Assembly: GCF_030272615.1 (NCBI RefSeq)
Contig: NC_081413.1
Coordinates: 162,252,849 to 162,316,848 of the forward strand
Reading direction: 5' to 3'
DNA length: 64,000 nucleotides
From: Cryptomeria japonica
Taxonomy: Eukaryota; Streptophyta; Pinopsida; Cupressales; Cupressaceae
Shown here: positions 12,041-24,488 of the stretch, one piece after another
Layout of the letters: every line of letters begins with the position of its first letter
Numbering within the stretch: position 1 is the stretch's first letter
The notes under the pieces: model-generated
Told to the model about the DNA's origin: nothing
Database searches by the model: none
What the model saw: only the letters and a program-made list of their open reading frames with translations
Translations under genes and position numbers: made by a program

Positions 12041-13923
12041 ATACACATCATGAATAGGTGTATCATCATTTAGAAGCAAAGATCCTTTACCTTTTATTTG
12101 TATTCCTGAGTCATCACCAAACTTCACAAATCCACCAACATAATTTTCAAGTTTTACAAACTTGTCCTTATCTCATGTCATGTGGTTGGAACAACCACTG
12201 TCCACTACCCATAATGGCTTGTTATTGGAGAGAAAGGCAGTTTGCACAAGCATCGATTGTTCTATGCTTGGAACAAACTTGGGTCTACAAACCTTCTCTG
12301 TAACTTGTTTATGTTGTTTACATTACTTACATGTGTGACCAATAGTATTACATTTGAAACATTTAATAGTGTTTGGAAAGCCAAACCTTGGTGCTCTTGG
12401 CATCATAAATCTACAAGTGCTCACTTTGTGTCCAAATTTATTACAAAAGAAGAAATAGCCATTGAAAAATGAGTTAAACTTGAAATTGTTTCGTTTATAC
12501 TCAAATGGCTGCAAATTACTATATGTCTTGAAGTTCTGATTTGAAGTTTTTGAACACTCACCAGTGTTAAAGTCAACACCAGTCATGGCTTTATGTTGCT
12601 TTTGTTTCCCAAGGATATCATTCAAGTGAATAGTTCTTTCATATTCTTCAAATTTATTTGTGAGAGAGATAACTTGTTATTGAAGAGTTTGAATATCTTT
12701 GTCTTTATCAGTAAGAACTGATTTGAGATTATTCACAACTCTTTTAGAGTCTCTAGTTCAACTTGCAAAGATTTCATCATCTTATTTGGGCTTTGCTCTT
12801 GAGAAGCAATTTGTTTCTTAAGTCTTTTTATTTCTTGTAGGGCACAAAGCAAGTCACCCTCAAGATTTATTTCACAACTATTTAGATCAGATTGATTGTT
12901 TGCTTGACTATCTAGTTGACTGTTTGAAGCTTTTTGTACATTAACTTCAGCCATGAATAAAGTTTCATCTTCATCACCTAAGGAATCTTTTGATTCAGCA
13001 TCTGAGTCTTCTTTGCTAAATAGACTCTTTTTCTTTTTTAATTTATTTAAGTTAAACTTCTTTTTAGGGCTAAAAGACTTTTTTCTTATAATGCTTTTCA
13101 ATTTTATCATCATTATTTTGATCAACAAAAGGACAATGGGCTGCAAAATGACCAGCCTTGCCACAATTAAAATACTTGAGTGACATTTTTCCTTTGTACT
13201 TCTTTTTAATTTTTCACAAGAAGTTCCTCTAACGAATCAAACAATTATGATTCACTATCTAAATCCTCTTTCTTTTCTGCCTTGAAGGTAGTTTCTTATG
13301 AAGTTGAACCAGTGTTTTCAATACGCATCTCATATGCAGTTAAAATGCCTTGTACATTATCCAAGGTAAGATCACTAAAATGTTTCTTTTCTTCTAAAGT
13401 TGACACTTTAGACTCATATTTTTGGTTGTAGAGATCTAATCACCTTTTTTACAACATCAAACTCTTCAATGGTTTTACCTAGTCCTCTTCTAGCATTGGC
13501 AACTTCATCTATCCTTAATAAGTAATCAGTAATCTTTTCATCATCCCTCCATCCCATTTCTTGAAATTGATTTTTGAGAGTAAGAATTTTAGACTACTTG
13601 ACTTTTTCATTTCCTTGATAAACATTTTCAAGTTTGTCCTAGATTTCATGAGCAGATTTGTAATGCATAACTTTGACAAATACATCTTTTGTCAAACCAC
13701 ACAAGATAGCATGTTTGGCTCTTGCATTCATTTCATATTTTCTCTTAACATCTAGGTCTGTAGGTATTGTGTCAAGTACAATGTACTTGTTACACAAAAT
13801 ATTCCACACATCTAGGCCTATAGAAATCATATATGTTTTCATTTTGATTTTCCAGAACACATAAACAAAGCCATCAAATAAAGTAGCTCTAGTGAAAAAT
13901 GACCCCTCTTGCGCATGTGACAT
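12041..13923 (-). pseudogene. gag: Copia gag and start of aspartic protease
   Basis: The start at 13923 reads MSHAQEGSFFTRATLFDG, then FWKIKMKTYM, the usual N-terminus of Copia gag (UBN2 type). The capsid part runs to about 13190 with several stops, then continues in another frame (13164-12733) as a Lys/Glu-rich and Asp/Ser-rich region. Two knuckle-like motifs follow at about 12330-12470 (CNKFGHKVSTC and CFKCNTIGHTC); the first has lost its leading Cys. The protease active-site phrase WVVDSGCSNHM is at about 12170-12205 on the minus strand, followed by a TGA. After GIQIKGKGSLLLNDDTPIHDVY the Copia sequence stops abruptly and hAT sequence begins. No integrase, RT or RNase H of this element is present in the window. 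Confidence 0.75.
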
Positions 13924-13983
13924 GATGAAAGACTTCCAAGACCAAGACCAAACTTAGGTGGTTAAACCTAATGTAAGACCCTA

Positions 13984-13996
13984 TGCTCTGATACCA
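13984..13996 (-). promoter_or_regulatory. Primer binding site (initiator-Met tRNA)
   Basis: The minus strand reads TGGTATCAGAGCA, two bases after the LTR edge at 13999. This is the canonical plant iMet primer site and fixes the orientation of the Copia fragment. Confidence 0.85.
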
Positions 13997-13998
13997 CT

Positions 13999-16486
13999 TG
14001 TTGGAAGTGGAATGAGTCTGGGAGGGGGGGTGAATTAGAGTAATGCATAAATTAAGCTTTTTTTTACTTGAAATGCAGATTTAAACTTCTGACCTTGAAC
14101 AAATGAGAGTGACTTATTTAGGCAATGTAACACATAGAAAGATTATTTTTCAATAACTAAACCAACAACAACATGAGAATCTTAATAAACCATATTGAAG
14201 CATAATGTAATTTGTTCAAATGATGGCTAAGTGAACAACTTTTATATGATTTATTTTACATAGGACAACAAACACAATAATAGCATATTGAACTTTCTTT
14301 ATGACAGATTTATCACATTCACGCATTGAACATTTGCAGGAAAGATTTGACCAATGAAACTTTGAACTCTTAGACAACTTGAAACAATGAAAAATGTATT
14401 AGAGAATTACATGAACAATTTAACATACAAAAAGATGAGAGACTTGAACCTTTAAGCACAAAAAATGAACACAAATAGCATCACATAACACATTATTTTC
14501 TTGAGTGGAAAAATCCTCATGGGGTATAAAAAAACCACTCATAAAATTTCTTTTTATTAATCCAAAGAGAACCAACTCTGTAACAATGGTGGAGCAACAA
14601 CTCAACGCTAATTTCTAAAGCACCAACTTCACAGCAACACCAACCCCTTTCAATGTTTCTCAATAAACAATGTAAACTATCAAGGTCCTGTAACTGCAAT
14701 TATATTTTGCAATTACAACATCTTAATAGTATACACCAGAATAATTTGCATTAAAGCCCATTACAATATGTATTGTTTATGCCACTACCAAATTAAAAAT
14801 CTTTTGCAACTTGCAAGTATTCTATGTGTAAAACCAAAGAAAATAATACAATCTCAGTACATCTATTTATGCAACACAAATATATCCTCTTCAGAAAACT
14901 TGAAACAACTATAATCAAATGATGACTAAGAGCCATACATTTATATGATACAAAAAAATGAATCCTTGTTTTTCAATTAACTGAACCTCTTTGAAACAAC
15001 TCAAAACCCTTGTATTAACTTGGGTAAACAAAGTGAGTACAAAATCCTTAACTGTTTTCAACTTCTTTCCAAACAAATCAAAAAGATTATATGTAGAGTT
15101 CCTTAGTTTGAACTAGCTCTTTCCAACTGAAGAAGAAAGGTATGAAAAACCATTTTCATTTCCATATTCGAAATGATAGAGATCTCAGTAAGATTTCACC
15201 TCTTTTTATGTTGGCCAAAAGACAAAAAGAAACCACAAGAAATTTGCCTAGATTACCTCCATTTCCAGCTCAACCGAGTCAAACAACAAGTCCACTAATC
15301 GTTCCTTATGTTTCACCTAGCTTCAATAAAGTGTCTCCATGATAATAACTCAGTTCTGCAATGTAAGCAATGGCAGCTAGGGTTTTAGAAACCTTTTATA
15401 AACAAAATGAAACAATGTTGCCCTAATTTCCTTTTTGCCCAGTTTTGAATACTTTGTTAAAATGAACAATCATTTCAAGTTCAGTAATACAATATTAAAA
15501 TACCATGTGAATAGCCAATGCAATAATAGCCAACATAGCTACCACATAACCCTGTCCATAATGAGGTCACTGTCCACATGACCAACATTGTAATTGACTC
15601 AACTTTTAAAAACCTGATTGCCAATACATCATTATATCATGTTGATTGTTCACATGAATATGTGACAAAAATAATAATATGCTAAGTCACACAAAGGAGG
15701 ACAACCACATCACTTGACTATCCCAGTGGCACTATTTCAAGTCAAGAATAATATATGCATGTGATCATTACTTGTCACCAACTATCCAAATAAACATACA
15801 AGTCGACACTAATACATTTAATTTGAGCCCGATACGATATGATATGGTCGGCTAAGTGTTATGTAAATTTTGCACTTTGATAACAATAACATATGCATTG
15901 TAATATGGCAATGAAACCGACACTATGAATGAATGCCAAGTGTAAATTATATGTCATGAAGCTCGAAAACAATGTTAATTGTGTATCAATGAACACAATA
16001 TAAACAATGAACTCCTCCTTATGATGTATTCATCAAGTGTAAATGTGTATGCCAAAGTATGAAGCTTATGAAGCTTAAAATATCTAACACAAGATCATGG
16101 ATACAATGATAATCGAACTATATATCATATAGCTTGAAAGAGCACTATGAGTATGTTCAAGAAAAGCATCACAAAGAACCAAAACAATTTGTCACTTGCA
16201 CTGTGAATAGAAGTTGTCACTTGCAAATAAAGTAACCCCCTTGTCTGCACATGAATCAAACTGATCAAAATAGCCAATACACATCAACTCTGAAAGTGAA
16301 CCAAAACCCAAACAATATACTGAAACCAAGTATGTGATAATGCACTATGCCAAGTATGCCAATGAACTGAATGTGTCAAGTAAGTCAAATGTCAACCAAA
16401 ATTCCATGAATCAAAGTATGCCATGAACCACAAGAGCAATCAGCTTTGACATCATAGACAAATATGCCACAAAGAGAAAGTCAACA
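13999..16486 (-). repeat. 5' LTR of the minus-strand Copia/hAT chimera (outer end uncertain)
   Basis: The inner edge is clear: the minus strand ends CTTCCAACA beside the primer site, preceded by a C-run (plus G-run 14022-14030) as in other LTRs here. A TATA box at 15392-15403 marks the U3/R region. The outer edge is a guess at TGTTGACTTT (plus AAAGTCAACA ending 16486). No partner LTR was found, so neither the far end nor the total length is secure. Short minus-strand open stretches inside it (14420-14699) look accidental. Confidence 0.45.
15392..15403 (-). promoter_or_regulatory. TATA box of the minus-strand LTR
   Basis: The minus strand reads GTTTATAAAAGG, a strong TATA element. It is followed downstream by CTAAAACCCTAG, a typical plant initiator or telobox-like setting. 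It would drive the Copia gag at 13923. Confidence 0.55.
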
Positions 16487-16846
16487 TTTTGCAGTGTCAT
16501 AAATTATATACCCTTGATTGTAATTTCATGTTGTGTTGTTTAGCACATATTTTGGAGGTTGTGATTAAACCTATTCAATGTGCCTATCCTATGATCAAAT
16601 CTATAATATTGGTTAGTAGCCTTTTGTGTAGGCAAAAAGGACTAGACACTAGTGCCTAATGCTAGTGTCCTCCCAATTGGCTCCAGATTCAAATATTTAA
16701 ATGTTAGTGTTGAGTCATTATTGATTGTATCTTATTATTTATATCTCTTGAATAAAATTGTGAAAAGGTGCAAGACATCTATAAATGTGACTTCCTTTTA
16801 CATTTTGAAACCCCTACTCAATTCTAAGGAATTCTAATGAGTAATC

Positions 16847-17124
16847 TATTGGAAGGTTGGTCCTTTCATCCCCTTGGATGTTTAGTGCCACCCTCGGGGA
16901 TTCACGACATTTCTTAACTGCCTCTCATGGTTTGTTTATCTCCGATGTTTTTATCAAGCATTATCAAGTCAATATTTTGGTGCAATGGAAAACCTTGGGC
17001 CAACAAGTGGTATTAGAGCTCAGGTCATGGGTTTGAATCCCTCGGTCATGTTGGGGGGATTGTTGGAAGGTTGGTACATTTGTCCCCTTGGTTGTTCAGT
17101 GTCACCCTTAGGGATTCACGACAT
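16847..17124 (+). mobile_element. TRIM-type miniature LTR element, 3' LTR truncated
   Basis: The left LTR (16847-17005, about 160 bp) begins TATTGGAAGGTTGG (TG mutated to TA) and ends GCCAACA. A primer site TGGTATTAGAGCTC (17008-17021) follows, then GGGTTTGAATCCC, a phrase common just after the primer site in plant TRIMs. A purine tract TTGGGGGGAT comes next (17051-17060). The right LTR starts TGTTGGAAGGTTGG at 17061. Left 16847-16910 and right 17061-17124 match well through GGGATTCACGACAT, after which the right copy diverges. The interior is about 55 bp with no coding. It has no 5S-like stretch, so it is not a Cassandra. Confidence 0.6.
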
Positions 17125-18689
17125 GGATTAACTAGTGTCCATGTCCTACCTAATTTTCTCTTAGCTTCTATCATAACTTCCTCTTTATATTACATTTCTA
17201 GATCTATGCTTTTGTTTTGCATTTCTATTTTGAGTTTCATGCATTATGTTAATCTTGTTTAGCATTGCCTTCTTTATCCTAGTTTACTACACACATTCAA
17301 CTAGTCACATCACAAAGAAGAACCCAATGTTGATTTCAGATAGTTTGACTCTCCCTTGAGGATCAAACTCAAACATTCACATGTCTTATTCTTTTAATGA
17401 ATTGCATCCATATTAGTGAAGATTAATTCTAGATTGATGCACATGTTAGCTTAGGATCACATTCTTACTATTTCAAATCATTTTCCCTAACGTGTCATGT
17501 TGACAAGTGGGAAATTCTATTAAATAATTTTTGAACAACAAAATATTATGGGACACTAGTGCTACACATTGACATCCACACTAGATGCTAGTGTCTAGAT
17601 AAATCATGCTAAAAAATGACAAGAGATAAGAAAAAATATGGTTAACACAAAACTAATGCAAGAAGGTAGCCACTAAAATGGTATCCTAAGCATCTTGAGA
17701 GGGAAAAGGATGATTTAAGGGCTCAGATGAGCGTACACAAATGCTAAGGGAATGGACACTAAAGTGGATACAATTTAGTGTAGGTGCAATCACTATAGTA
17801 TGTAGTTTTTGACACCACACATACCTAAGACTAGAGAACCAAAGGACATTTGTAATCTGAGTCTTATATCACACTACTCAATATCTCCTATAAGATTATT
17901 AAATATTTGTCTTTGAAATTGAATCATCTCCTTCCTCAAATTGTGAGTCCTAATAAAATTAGTTCCATCAAATCCAAATATGTTATATAAACAATATAGT
18001 TGTAGATTGGGAAGGTATAGAATAGGTTAGGCATTCTCTACAGAATTCTTTGTTCCTCAAAATTGATTTTTATAAATACTTATGACCATATTGGGTTCCT
18101 CTTTATCCTAGTTATGTTATAGCTTTGTGAGTTGGACCTCACTTCATTCAATTAGTTATCACACTCCTTACAAACATCTACTTTTATATTACCATTAATA
18201 GTTCAGTGATCTTCCTTTAGTGCTTTTTAGATCGGTTTTCGTTGAAGGATTTTGTTACCTTCTAACATATTTAGTGTCTCAATGGCTAGATAAAATTGTG
18301 TGTCTCTTTTGAATTCTTCATCTTATCTTATTAATGGCCACTTTATTGATGATTCTTTCGTCTCTCTTAGGAGATGAGAAAAATATCAAACAAACCCTTA
18401 AACTATTTATTATTTTGTATAAAGCCTATGGATTTTCCATTCAATGACATAAGACATGTTGATATAGATAATCTTTCCCCAATGTGCCTTCTTGGTTCAA
18501 TAATTATGGTTGGGATTGGATTGGTGGCACATAAATTTTTAGATTTTTGGGTATTGTCTTTACCTTATGTGTCCTAGGCATCCTTGTGGCAAGTTGTTCT
18601 CACTAGAATTGAAAAGAAGTTGGCTTACTAGGTCACTAAACCCGTCTCTCTAGTAGGGAAATTTTAGGTCTATTCTACGATTCCTACAA
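17125..18689. other. Gene-free AT-rich stretch
   Basis: No coding frame, RNA gene or clear repeat. A short word CTAGTGTC recurs near 16669, 17133 and 17590, which may mark a dispersed repeat or simple drift. Confidence 0.4.
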
Positions 18690-19120
18690 CCACCCATGCA
18701 ACTTATTATTCTTCATGCTAGGATCCTTCCAAGGCCTCCTACATGAATTTGGACAAGATTATTCATGATTTTCCTTGGGTTTCTTCCAAGAATCACAAGG
18801 GATTTCGTGGGGTGGCCTGTGGCCTAGGAATTCTGTTGCCTCCCCTAGAAATCTAAGGACTTCAGGATTGTATTCACCCAAAGTTAGAACTTGGCTCTTT
18901 GCACTAAGTGGTTCATTTATGCCCTTCAAGGATATGAGGCTAAGTAAATCCTTGTGTGACATTACATCTCTTCTAATAATCCTATTGGACAACTTGTTTG
19001 GAAAGGGATTGGGCTTCAAACCCTTCTCACCATGAAAAATTATATGTATATATAAGGGAATTTTTTAGTAAAGAGTATTTGGAGAGATTAGAAAACCATG
19101 AAATCTTTGCTTCTCTAGAA
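18690..19120 (+). pseudogene. LINE (non-LTR) reverse-transcriptase tail
   Basis: One frame reads HATYYSSC, a stop, then DPSKASYMNLDKIIHDFPWV and SSKNHKGFRGVA. This is the segment just after the RT core of plant L1-type LINEs (pattern YFSSCW.PSKASY..L.K..RDFLWA.....GFH.VAW). The frame shifts near 18830. Pieces typical of the following region then appear (TWLFALSGSFMPF; GKGLGFK). At least two frameshifts and several stops are present. There is no endonuclease domain, no RT YADD box and no poly-A tail visible, so this is a short, old fragment. Confidence 0.5.
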
Positions 19121-20798
19121 TGGTTAGTGGTATACAAGATCTCTTGTCTAGAACTTACATGATCATGAAACTTTTGATATAGTTATGGGGATCATTTCAA
19201 CTAATATGATTCACCATCAAATTTACATGTTAATGGTCCCACCCAACAAAAGATGACCTTAATCAGTAGGAAGGGCTTCCTTCCCCTAAAACAAAATGGT
19301 TATTCGCGTATCCACGAGATGACGAAAGAAAAACAAAAAACAAGAAACATTTGACCATGGGCATAAGCACAAAATTAATAACCATCCTTTCAAATCATAT
19401 ACTCAAATTGGAATAAAGATTAAAGCCTTTATTGGATGAGTCACGACATTCATCTTCAAAAAGATTTGCATTTGTTTGAAATAAAAGAGAGAAAGATTTG
19501 TAACTTTTTTTCCAAGATATAGGAGAAAATGAGTTTGTCCATCTGTAGATCTAGAGCAACTCACAATCACGCTTATTTTCAATTCTATAAATAACATTGG
19601 AAAATGTTTTCTTTAGGATTTTTTTTCATTTATTTAGGGGAGACGTATTAGTAATAATTATAGCTAATTTTAACAAAAAAATTTGGTTGTTATTTTATGC
19701 AATTTAATTGTTTATAGCTATTGTTCTAACTTCAGACAGTAACAATGCACATTACATCATCCATTATGCACACAAGGGTCAAAAAATACATATTTCAAAG
19801 TGTCATTTGATATCTACTTAAAGATGCCTCAATAACCGTGCACTTAAAATTGCCAATACTTATGCACAAATGCCCGAGTAGTCATGCACAAATGAACCAA
19901 TTATGATTAAAAATTGATCAAAAGTGAGTAGCTATTGGTACATATGAAATTTATTAATGAGTTTTTAGTTATCTTTTTTTTGTTTCTTTAAAGTTAGTAA
20001 TTTGGGAGTTGGGTGTACAAAGAGTGAATGGTTATTGTCCAGAAATATAACGGCTACCAGTGCTCTTCCCTCATAAGTAGTTTTAGATTAAATTAGAACT
20101 ATAGGATTTTTTTACTATTTAATTTTGTTTGAATTTAGTCTTGTAGCCTTGATTTAGTTAACTTATATATTTAATTATGATCATTAATTCAATTTTACTA
20201 AGTATTAGTCCAAATTAGTTATCTTTCCTAGGTCATGCACATAAGTGTGAGATCATTCTTAAAATTGTGATTTTGTTCCACTTAAACACACAATCAAAAT
20301 CAAACATATTATAGGTATAGAGATTGGATTGATAGAAGACTTTTCTTGTAGTTCTTTTTGCTCGTCATTTTTTAAGCCTTTACCTAAATGATTTCTTCTC
20401 CAACATTTTCCTTCTTGTAGTAATAAGTTATTATTAATTGAAAGTACAATTTTGTTCAACATTATTAAGCCAATAAAATTGTTTTTAACATTTAGCACAT
20501 TCTAACCATTATATTAAACAAATTGTCAAGAATTTGAAAATAATAAAAACCAATAATTTGTATCACTTTCTCTAGATTTAATTTATAATTTTTTTAAATT
20601 AAAAAATTATAGCTAGAGTTTTTCTTTAACATATTTTTTTTCTATTATTTCACAATGAGTGATAGTTTGTGCACAACTTTTAACCCCAAATTAAATCTAA
20701 CTAGGATTTTTTGAAATTATATAATTAAGTATAATATCTAATGTAGGCTTATTTGGGTTGATTATTTTATTTATTATTATTTTTTTAAATGGCAATAG

Positions 20799-20871
<73 letters not shown>

Positions 20872-22033
20872 AAAGTAATTTTATTTTCATATTTAGATAT
20901 TTATTTTAAACAATGACATCAATGTAGAGTATAGTGTGATTTTTTTATTTTAAAATGACTTAGTTTTCTATTTTATCAATGTCTTAAATAGAGGTTTTTA
21001 TTTGTAATAGATCTATCTTGTCCATAAATATAAATTATATAATATGAAAAAGGTCTACATTGTGCTTTTTAGAAATCTAATTTAGAGGGATATTTACTTG
21101 TAAAATCACGTCTTTCAGTGATTTTATTTGACCTCCATGAACAAAATGTGATATTAACCATTTTGACCTCTAAATTATAACATGTTCACAAAAGAATAAA
21201 ATATTTGCATGGGGACACCACATGAGTGCATTCAAACTAATTTAGTTGAATACAAGTTACTCTAATTGAAGCCACATTAAACTAAAGAGTTGGATATAAA
21301 TCCTCAAGTGCAATTCTATAAAAGCATAAGCGATGCCTCACTTGCACTTGTATCAAAATTAGAATTGCATTTATAACCAAAGCTACAAAATATGAAAGGA
21401 ATATACAAAATAAAAATTAATGGCTATATCTTATAGAAAAGGAACCTAAATTGAATATACAAACGAATGTGAGATATTGGAGTGCAAAATTTATCTCTCT
21501 AAATTATAGAATTGATAATTTATTTAATTTGCTTGGAAATGGGGGACCAAAAGGGGGTCTTAACAGGTGACTTTTTTATGAAAAAAAATGATCTTGGATG
21601 AGAAATTGAAGATAGTTATGCTCACAATTTGAAGGTGCAACAAAAACAAGAGTTGTAGTTCTATGAATCTTCTTTGTAAACTATAGAAGTTAATGATATA
21701 ATTGTAGGGGCTAAGAAACATTTGCAAGAAAAATATGTGTCACACAAAAAAGATCAAGCAAGAATAGTTTGCTCAACACAACCTGATAATTATGTATTGA
21801 TTACAATGAATGAATGACTTCTTATGAAAGAATGATTGAAACCCTAATGTTAGATTAAATTAGCTAGTGCCAAGTATCACAATCATAATGAATGACACCA
21901 AAAAGTGAATATTTAGATTAAGTGAAAAAGTAATTAAAGTACCTAATTAATAAATAATTAGATAAAGTGTCCTAATTAATTTAACATAAGCTACTAATTT
22001 ATTTTGAAAATAGTGTAAATTAAGGGGTACAAA
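19121..22033. other. AT-rich intergenic DNA
   Basis: No gene or element recognised on either strand. Open stretches are short and of no compositional interest. It contains one long TA microsatellite (20800-20869) and many A/T homopolymer runs. Confidence 0.5.
20800..20869. repeat. (AT)n microsatellite
   Basis: About 34 uninterrupted AT units; a perfect dinucleotide repeat. Confidence 0.97.
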
Positions 22034-22038
22034 TAGGG

Positions 22039-22516
22039 TGTTAGAATTCGTGAAATCTAAATCCCACAAGCCCAATTGTCTTCTGCAAGAATACCTGTCA
22101 CACATAAAGAGAGAATTGAACAACAAAGAATAATTGAAGATAATTAACAATAATTGAATGCATTGCTTTGAAATTGCTTATTGCTTATTGCTTGAGTTAC
22201 AATGAAGGATATGACATCCTTATAAAAAAAATTAACTCTAAAGAAAGAAACCCTAAATGGTGGAGTCTACAAGATAGACTGAGAGTTAAAACAAAATGCA
22301 TGAATAAGTCATGTATGCACAAATAGCACAATAAACTAATTAATGCATGAAACTATCGAAAATCTAAACATAGTTTGTTTTTTCCTAGCTTGCATTATGC
22401 ATGGAGATAAACATTAATTAATTATTCGTAATTAATTAATTAACTAAATAATAAATTATTTAGTGAATTAATGCAATTAAGTGAATAATTAGTATATAAA
22501 TTTATTTATTCCAACA
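22039..22516 (-). repeat. 3' LTR of the compact element
   Basis: It matches 24043-24479 along its length. It has about 40 extra bases near its right end (22430-22480, repeats of AATTAATTA), which explains the length difference. A TATA-like TTTATAAGGA on the minus strand is present in both copies. Confidence 0.88.
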
Positions 22517-24031
22517 CCCCCCTAAATGCACAACTAGGGAGAGAGGAAAAAAAAGATGTAGGAAAAAAGCGTGCAAAGATAAATGCAAGATGGGTCCCGA
22601 CATAAAGCCTGATGAGGTACCCATGAACAAATATGGAAGTTTCTCAGAAATGAAGAAAAGGAGAAAAGCTTGAATGGGATCAAAACTCCTCTCCAAAAGA
22701 GAAACAAAAGACACACATGAAGATACATTGAAGCATGAAGAAGCTGCAAACACTGTTGTAGAATGGCTACTATGATGCTGAAAAAAATAACCTCCAGAAA
22801 TAGGAATGCAAGAGTGTCGATACGGTAAGTGTTCCATGTCACCAAAATGCATGGGTAAATGGTTGTGCTACATCTCCTAGTACAGAGAAACAAGTACCAA
22901 ATACATAGCTAACTCCAATGTGAAACCAAGGAAGCATTAGCACCAATAGTAGAACCCCCCCCCATAATTCTGACAAGGGATAGGTATGACAGGTACCGAG
23001 AATCTGAATTCTATTCTCCATGATGCTAAAGAAAAGAGATTTGAGACAAGAAAGATGGAGCTCAAATCATAGGAGGGCAAAATAGGACCAGAAAGGCACT
23101 GTTGACTTTGGAAGGAAGAGATAATGGGCTGGTAATCTATCTACAAAAATGGACATGAGATCTAGATATATCTCTGAATCACCTTTTCAATGATATCTTG
23201 TTTGCAAAAAATGAAGTCCAGATGCACAAGATATGCCCTTGGGAGTGCACACAATGACTTCTAACTTCAACTAGAAAAAAATGAAAAAATAAAAAAATCA
23301 GATAAAAAATACCTCCATATCTGGATAGGTCTTAGAAAGATCTTTCCAACGATATATGGTTTTCCCAATTTCGACTCCATATGCTCAAAATTATGAGCAA
23401 AATACCAACCCCCTCTTTTAGGACACAAAGAGGGTCAAAAAGGGGCCATGAATGTTGAGTGTACCATTGATGTTAGCGACTGGAAAAGCTGCAGAAGATA
23501 CTTTGACTTCTTTTAATTGATTAAAAAATTAGCATGCACCCACTTGATTTTTTACTTTAAAAAAAAAAAAAACAATTAAAAGCCCAGTAATGAAATTTTT
23601 TCTTTTTACCCGCCAATTGATTTTTTTTGGAAAATATTTCTAACGCAGGTGTAAGTACGGGTGCATGGATTTTTTCGTGCCTCGAAAAAATGTGCCAATA
23701 AAAAAATCATGCCCCAGATGCCCCTATCACCAAAAATAGGCAAATTATATATTAAAAATCATGGAATCGGCCTTCTGAGTCCAACCATGAGGTCCTTTTG
23801 GGCTCAAAAATGTCCAAATTTTTAGGTACTCTCTGGAATAGAGAAAACTCTCGAACTTCGAACCCTTACAAAATGGACTTTGTATATCGGATTTCAATGA
23901 AATGAAAGGCGATCCTGACTTTCTCAAGCCTTCTGGAACTAATTGTGAAATCCAAAGTAACCCAAGATGAACAATTTATTGTGCATGCAAATAATCTCCA
24001 AAAACACGAACACAAATCTTCAGATCTGGAG
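22517..24031 (-). other. Interior of the compact element, non-coding
   Basis: It starts (minus sense) after the primer site and ends in a purine tract at 22517-22526 (minus TTTAGGGGGG). No protein motif is found. The longest open minus-strand stretches (22502-22893) run across the purine tract and have no start context or recognisable domain. Confidence 0.7.
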
Positions 24032-24042
24032 CTCTGATACCA
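24032..24042 (-). promoter_or_regulatory. Primer binding site (initiator-Met tRNA)
   Basis: The minus strand reads TGGTATCAGAG, immediately beside the LTR end at 24043. Confidence 0.85.
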
Positions 24043-24479
24043 TGTTAGAATTCATGAAATGTGAATCCCACAAGCCTAGTTGTCTTCTACAAGAATACTT
24101 GTCACACATAAAGAGAGAATTGAGCAACAAAGAATAATTGAAGACAATTAACAATAATTTAATGTATTGCTTTGAAATTGTTTATTACTTATTGCTTGAG
24201 TTAGAATGAAGGATATGACATCCTTATAAAGAAATCTAACACTAAAGATAGAAACCCTAAATGGTTGAGTCTAGAAGATAGACTAAGAGTTAAAACAAAA
24301 TGCACGAATAAGTCATGTATGCACAAATAGCATAATAGACTAATTAATGCATGAAACTCTTGAAAATCTAAACATAGTTTTGTTTTTCTTAGTTTGCATT
24401 ATGCATGGAGATAAATATTAATTAATTATTCTTAATACAATTAAGTGAATAATTAATATACAAATTATTTATTCCAACA
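24043..24479 (-). repeat. 5' LTR of the compact element
   Basis: The ends are TGTTAGAATTC and ATTCCAACA on the plus strand. A minus-strand TATA (TTTATAAGGA, 24221-24230) gives a likely promoter. The TSD TAGGG follows at 24480. Confidence 0.88.
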
Positions 24480-24488
24480 TAGGGGAGC

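Larger units (their letters stand above)
22039..24479 (-). mobile_element. Compact non-coding LTR retrotransposon with perfect TSD
   Basis: Direct repeats of 478 bp (22039-22516) and 437 bp (24043-24479) have TGTT...AACA ends. On the minus strand the right copy is followed by the primer site TGGTATCAGAG (24032-24042), and a purine tract TTTAGGGGGG precedes the left copy. The flanks are TAGGG at 22034-22038 and TAGGG at 24480-24484, a perfect 5-bp target duplication. The 1.5-kb interior has no gag or pol motif in any frame. This is a non-autonomous element between TRIM and LARD in size. The intact TSD argues that it inserted as a unit and has not recombined. Confidence 0.9.

Noticed and set aside
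17008-17045. tRNA gene (GGGTTTGAATCCC looks like a T-arm)
   Set aside because: No acceptor or anticodon arms; it follows a retroelement primer site as in TRIMs.
16847-17124. Cassandra element
   Set aside because: No 5S rRNA-like sequence in the LTR.
18759-19035. Paired 86-codon frames on opposite strands
   Set aside because: The plus frame is a shifted piece of the LINE tail and the minus frame is its shadow.
22502-22893. Overlapping minus-strand frames of about 116-119 codons
   Set aside because: They cross the purine tract of the compact element, have no recognisable domain and overlap each other in different frames.
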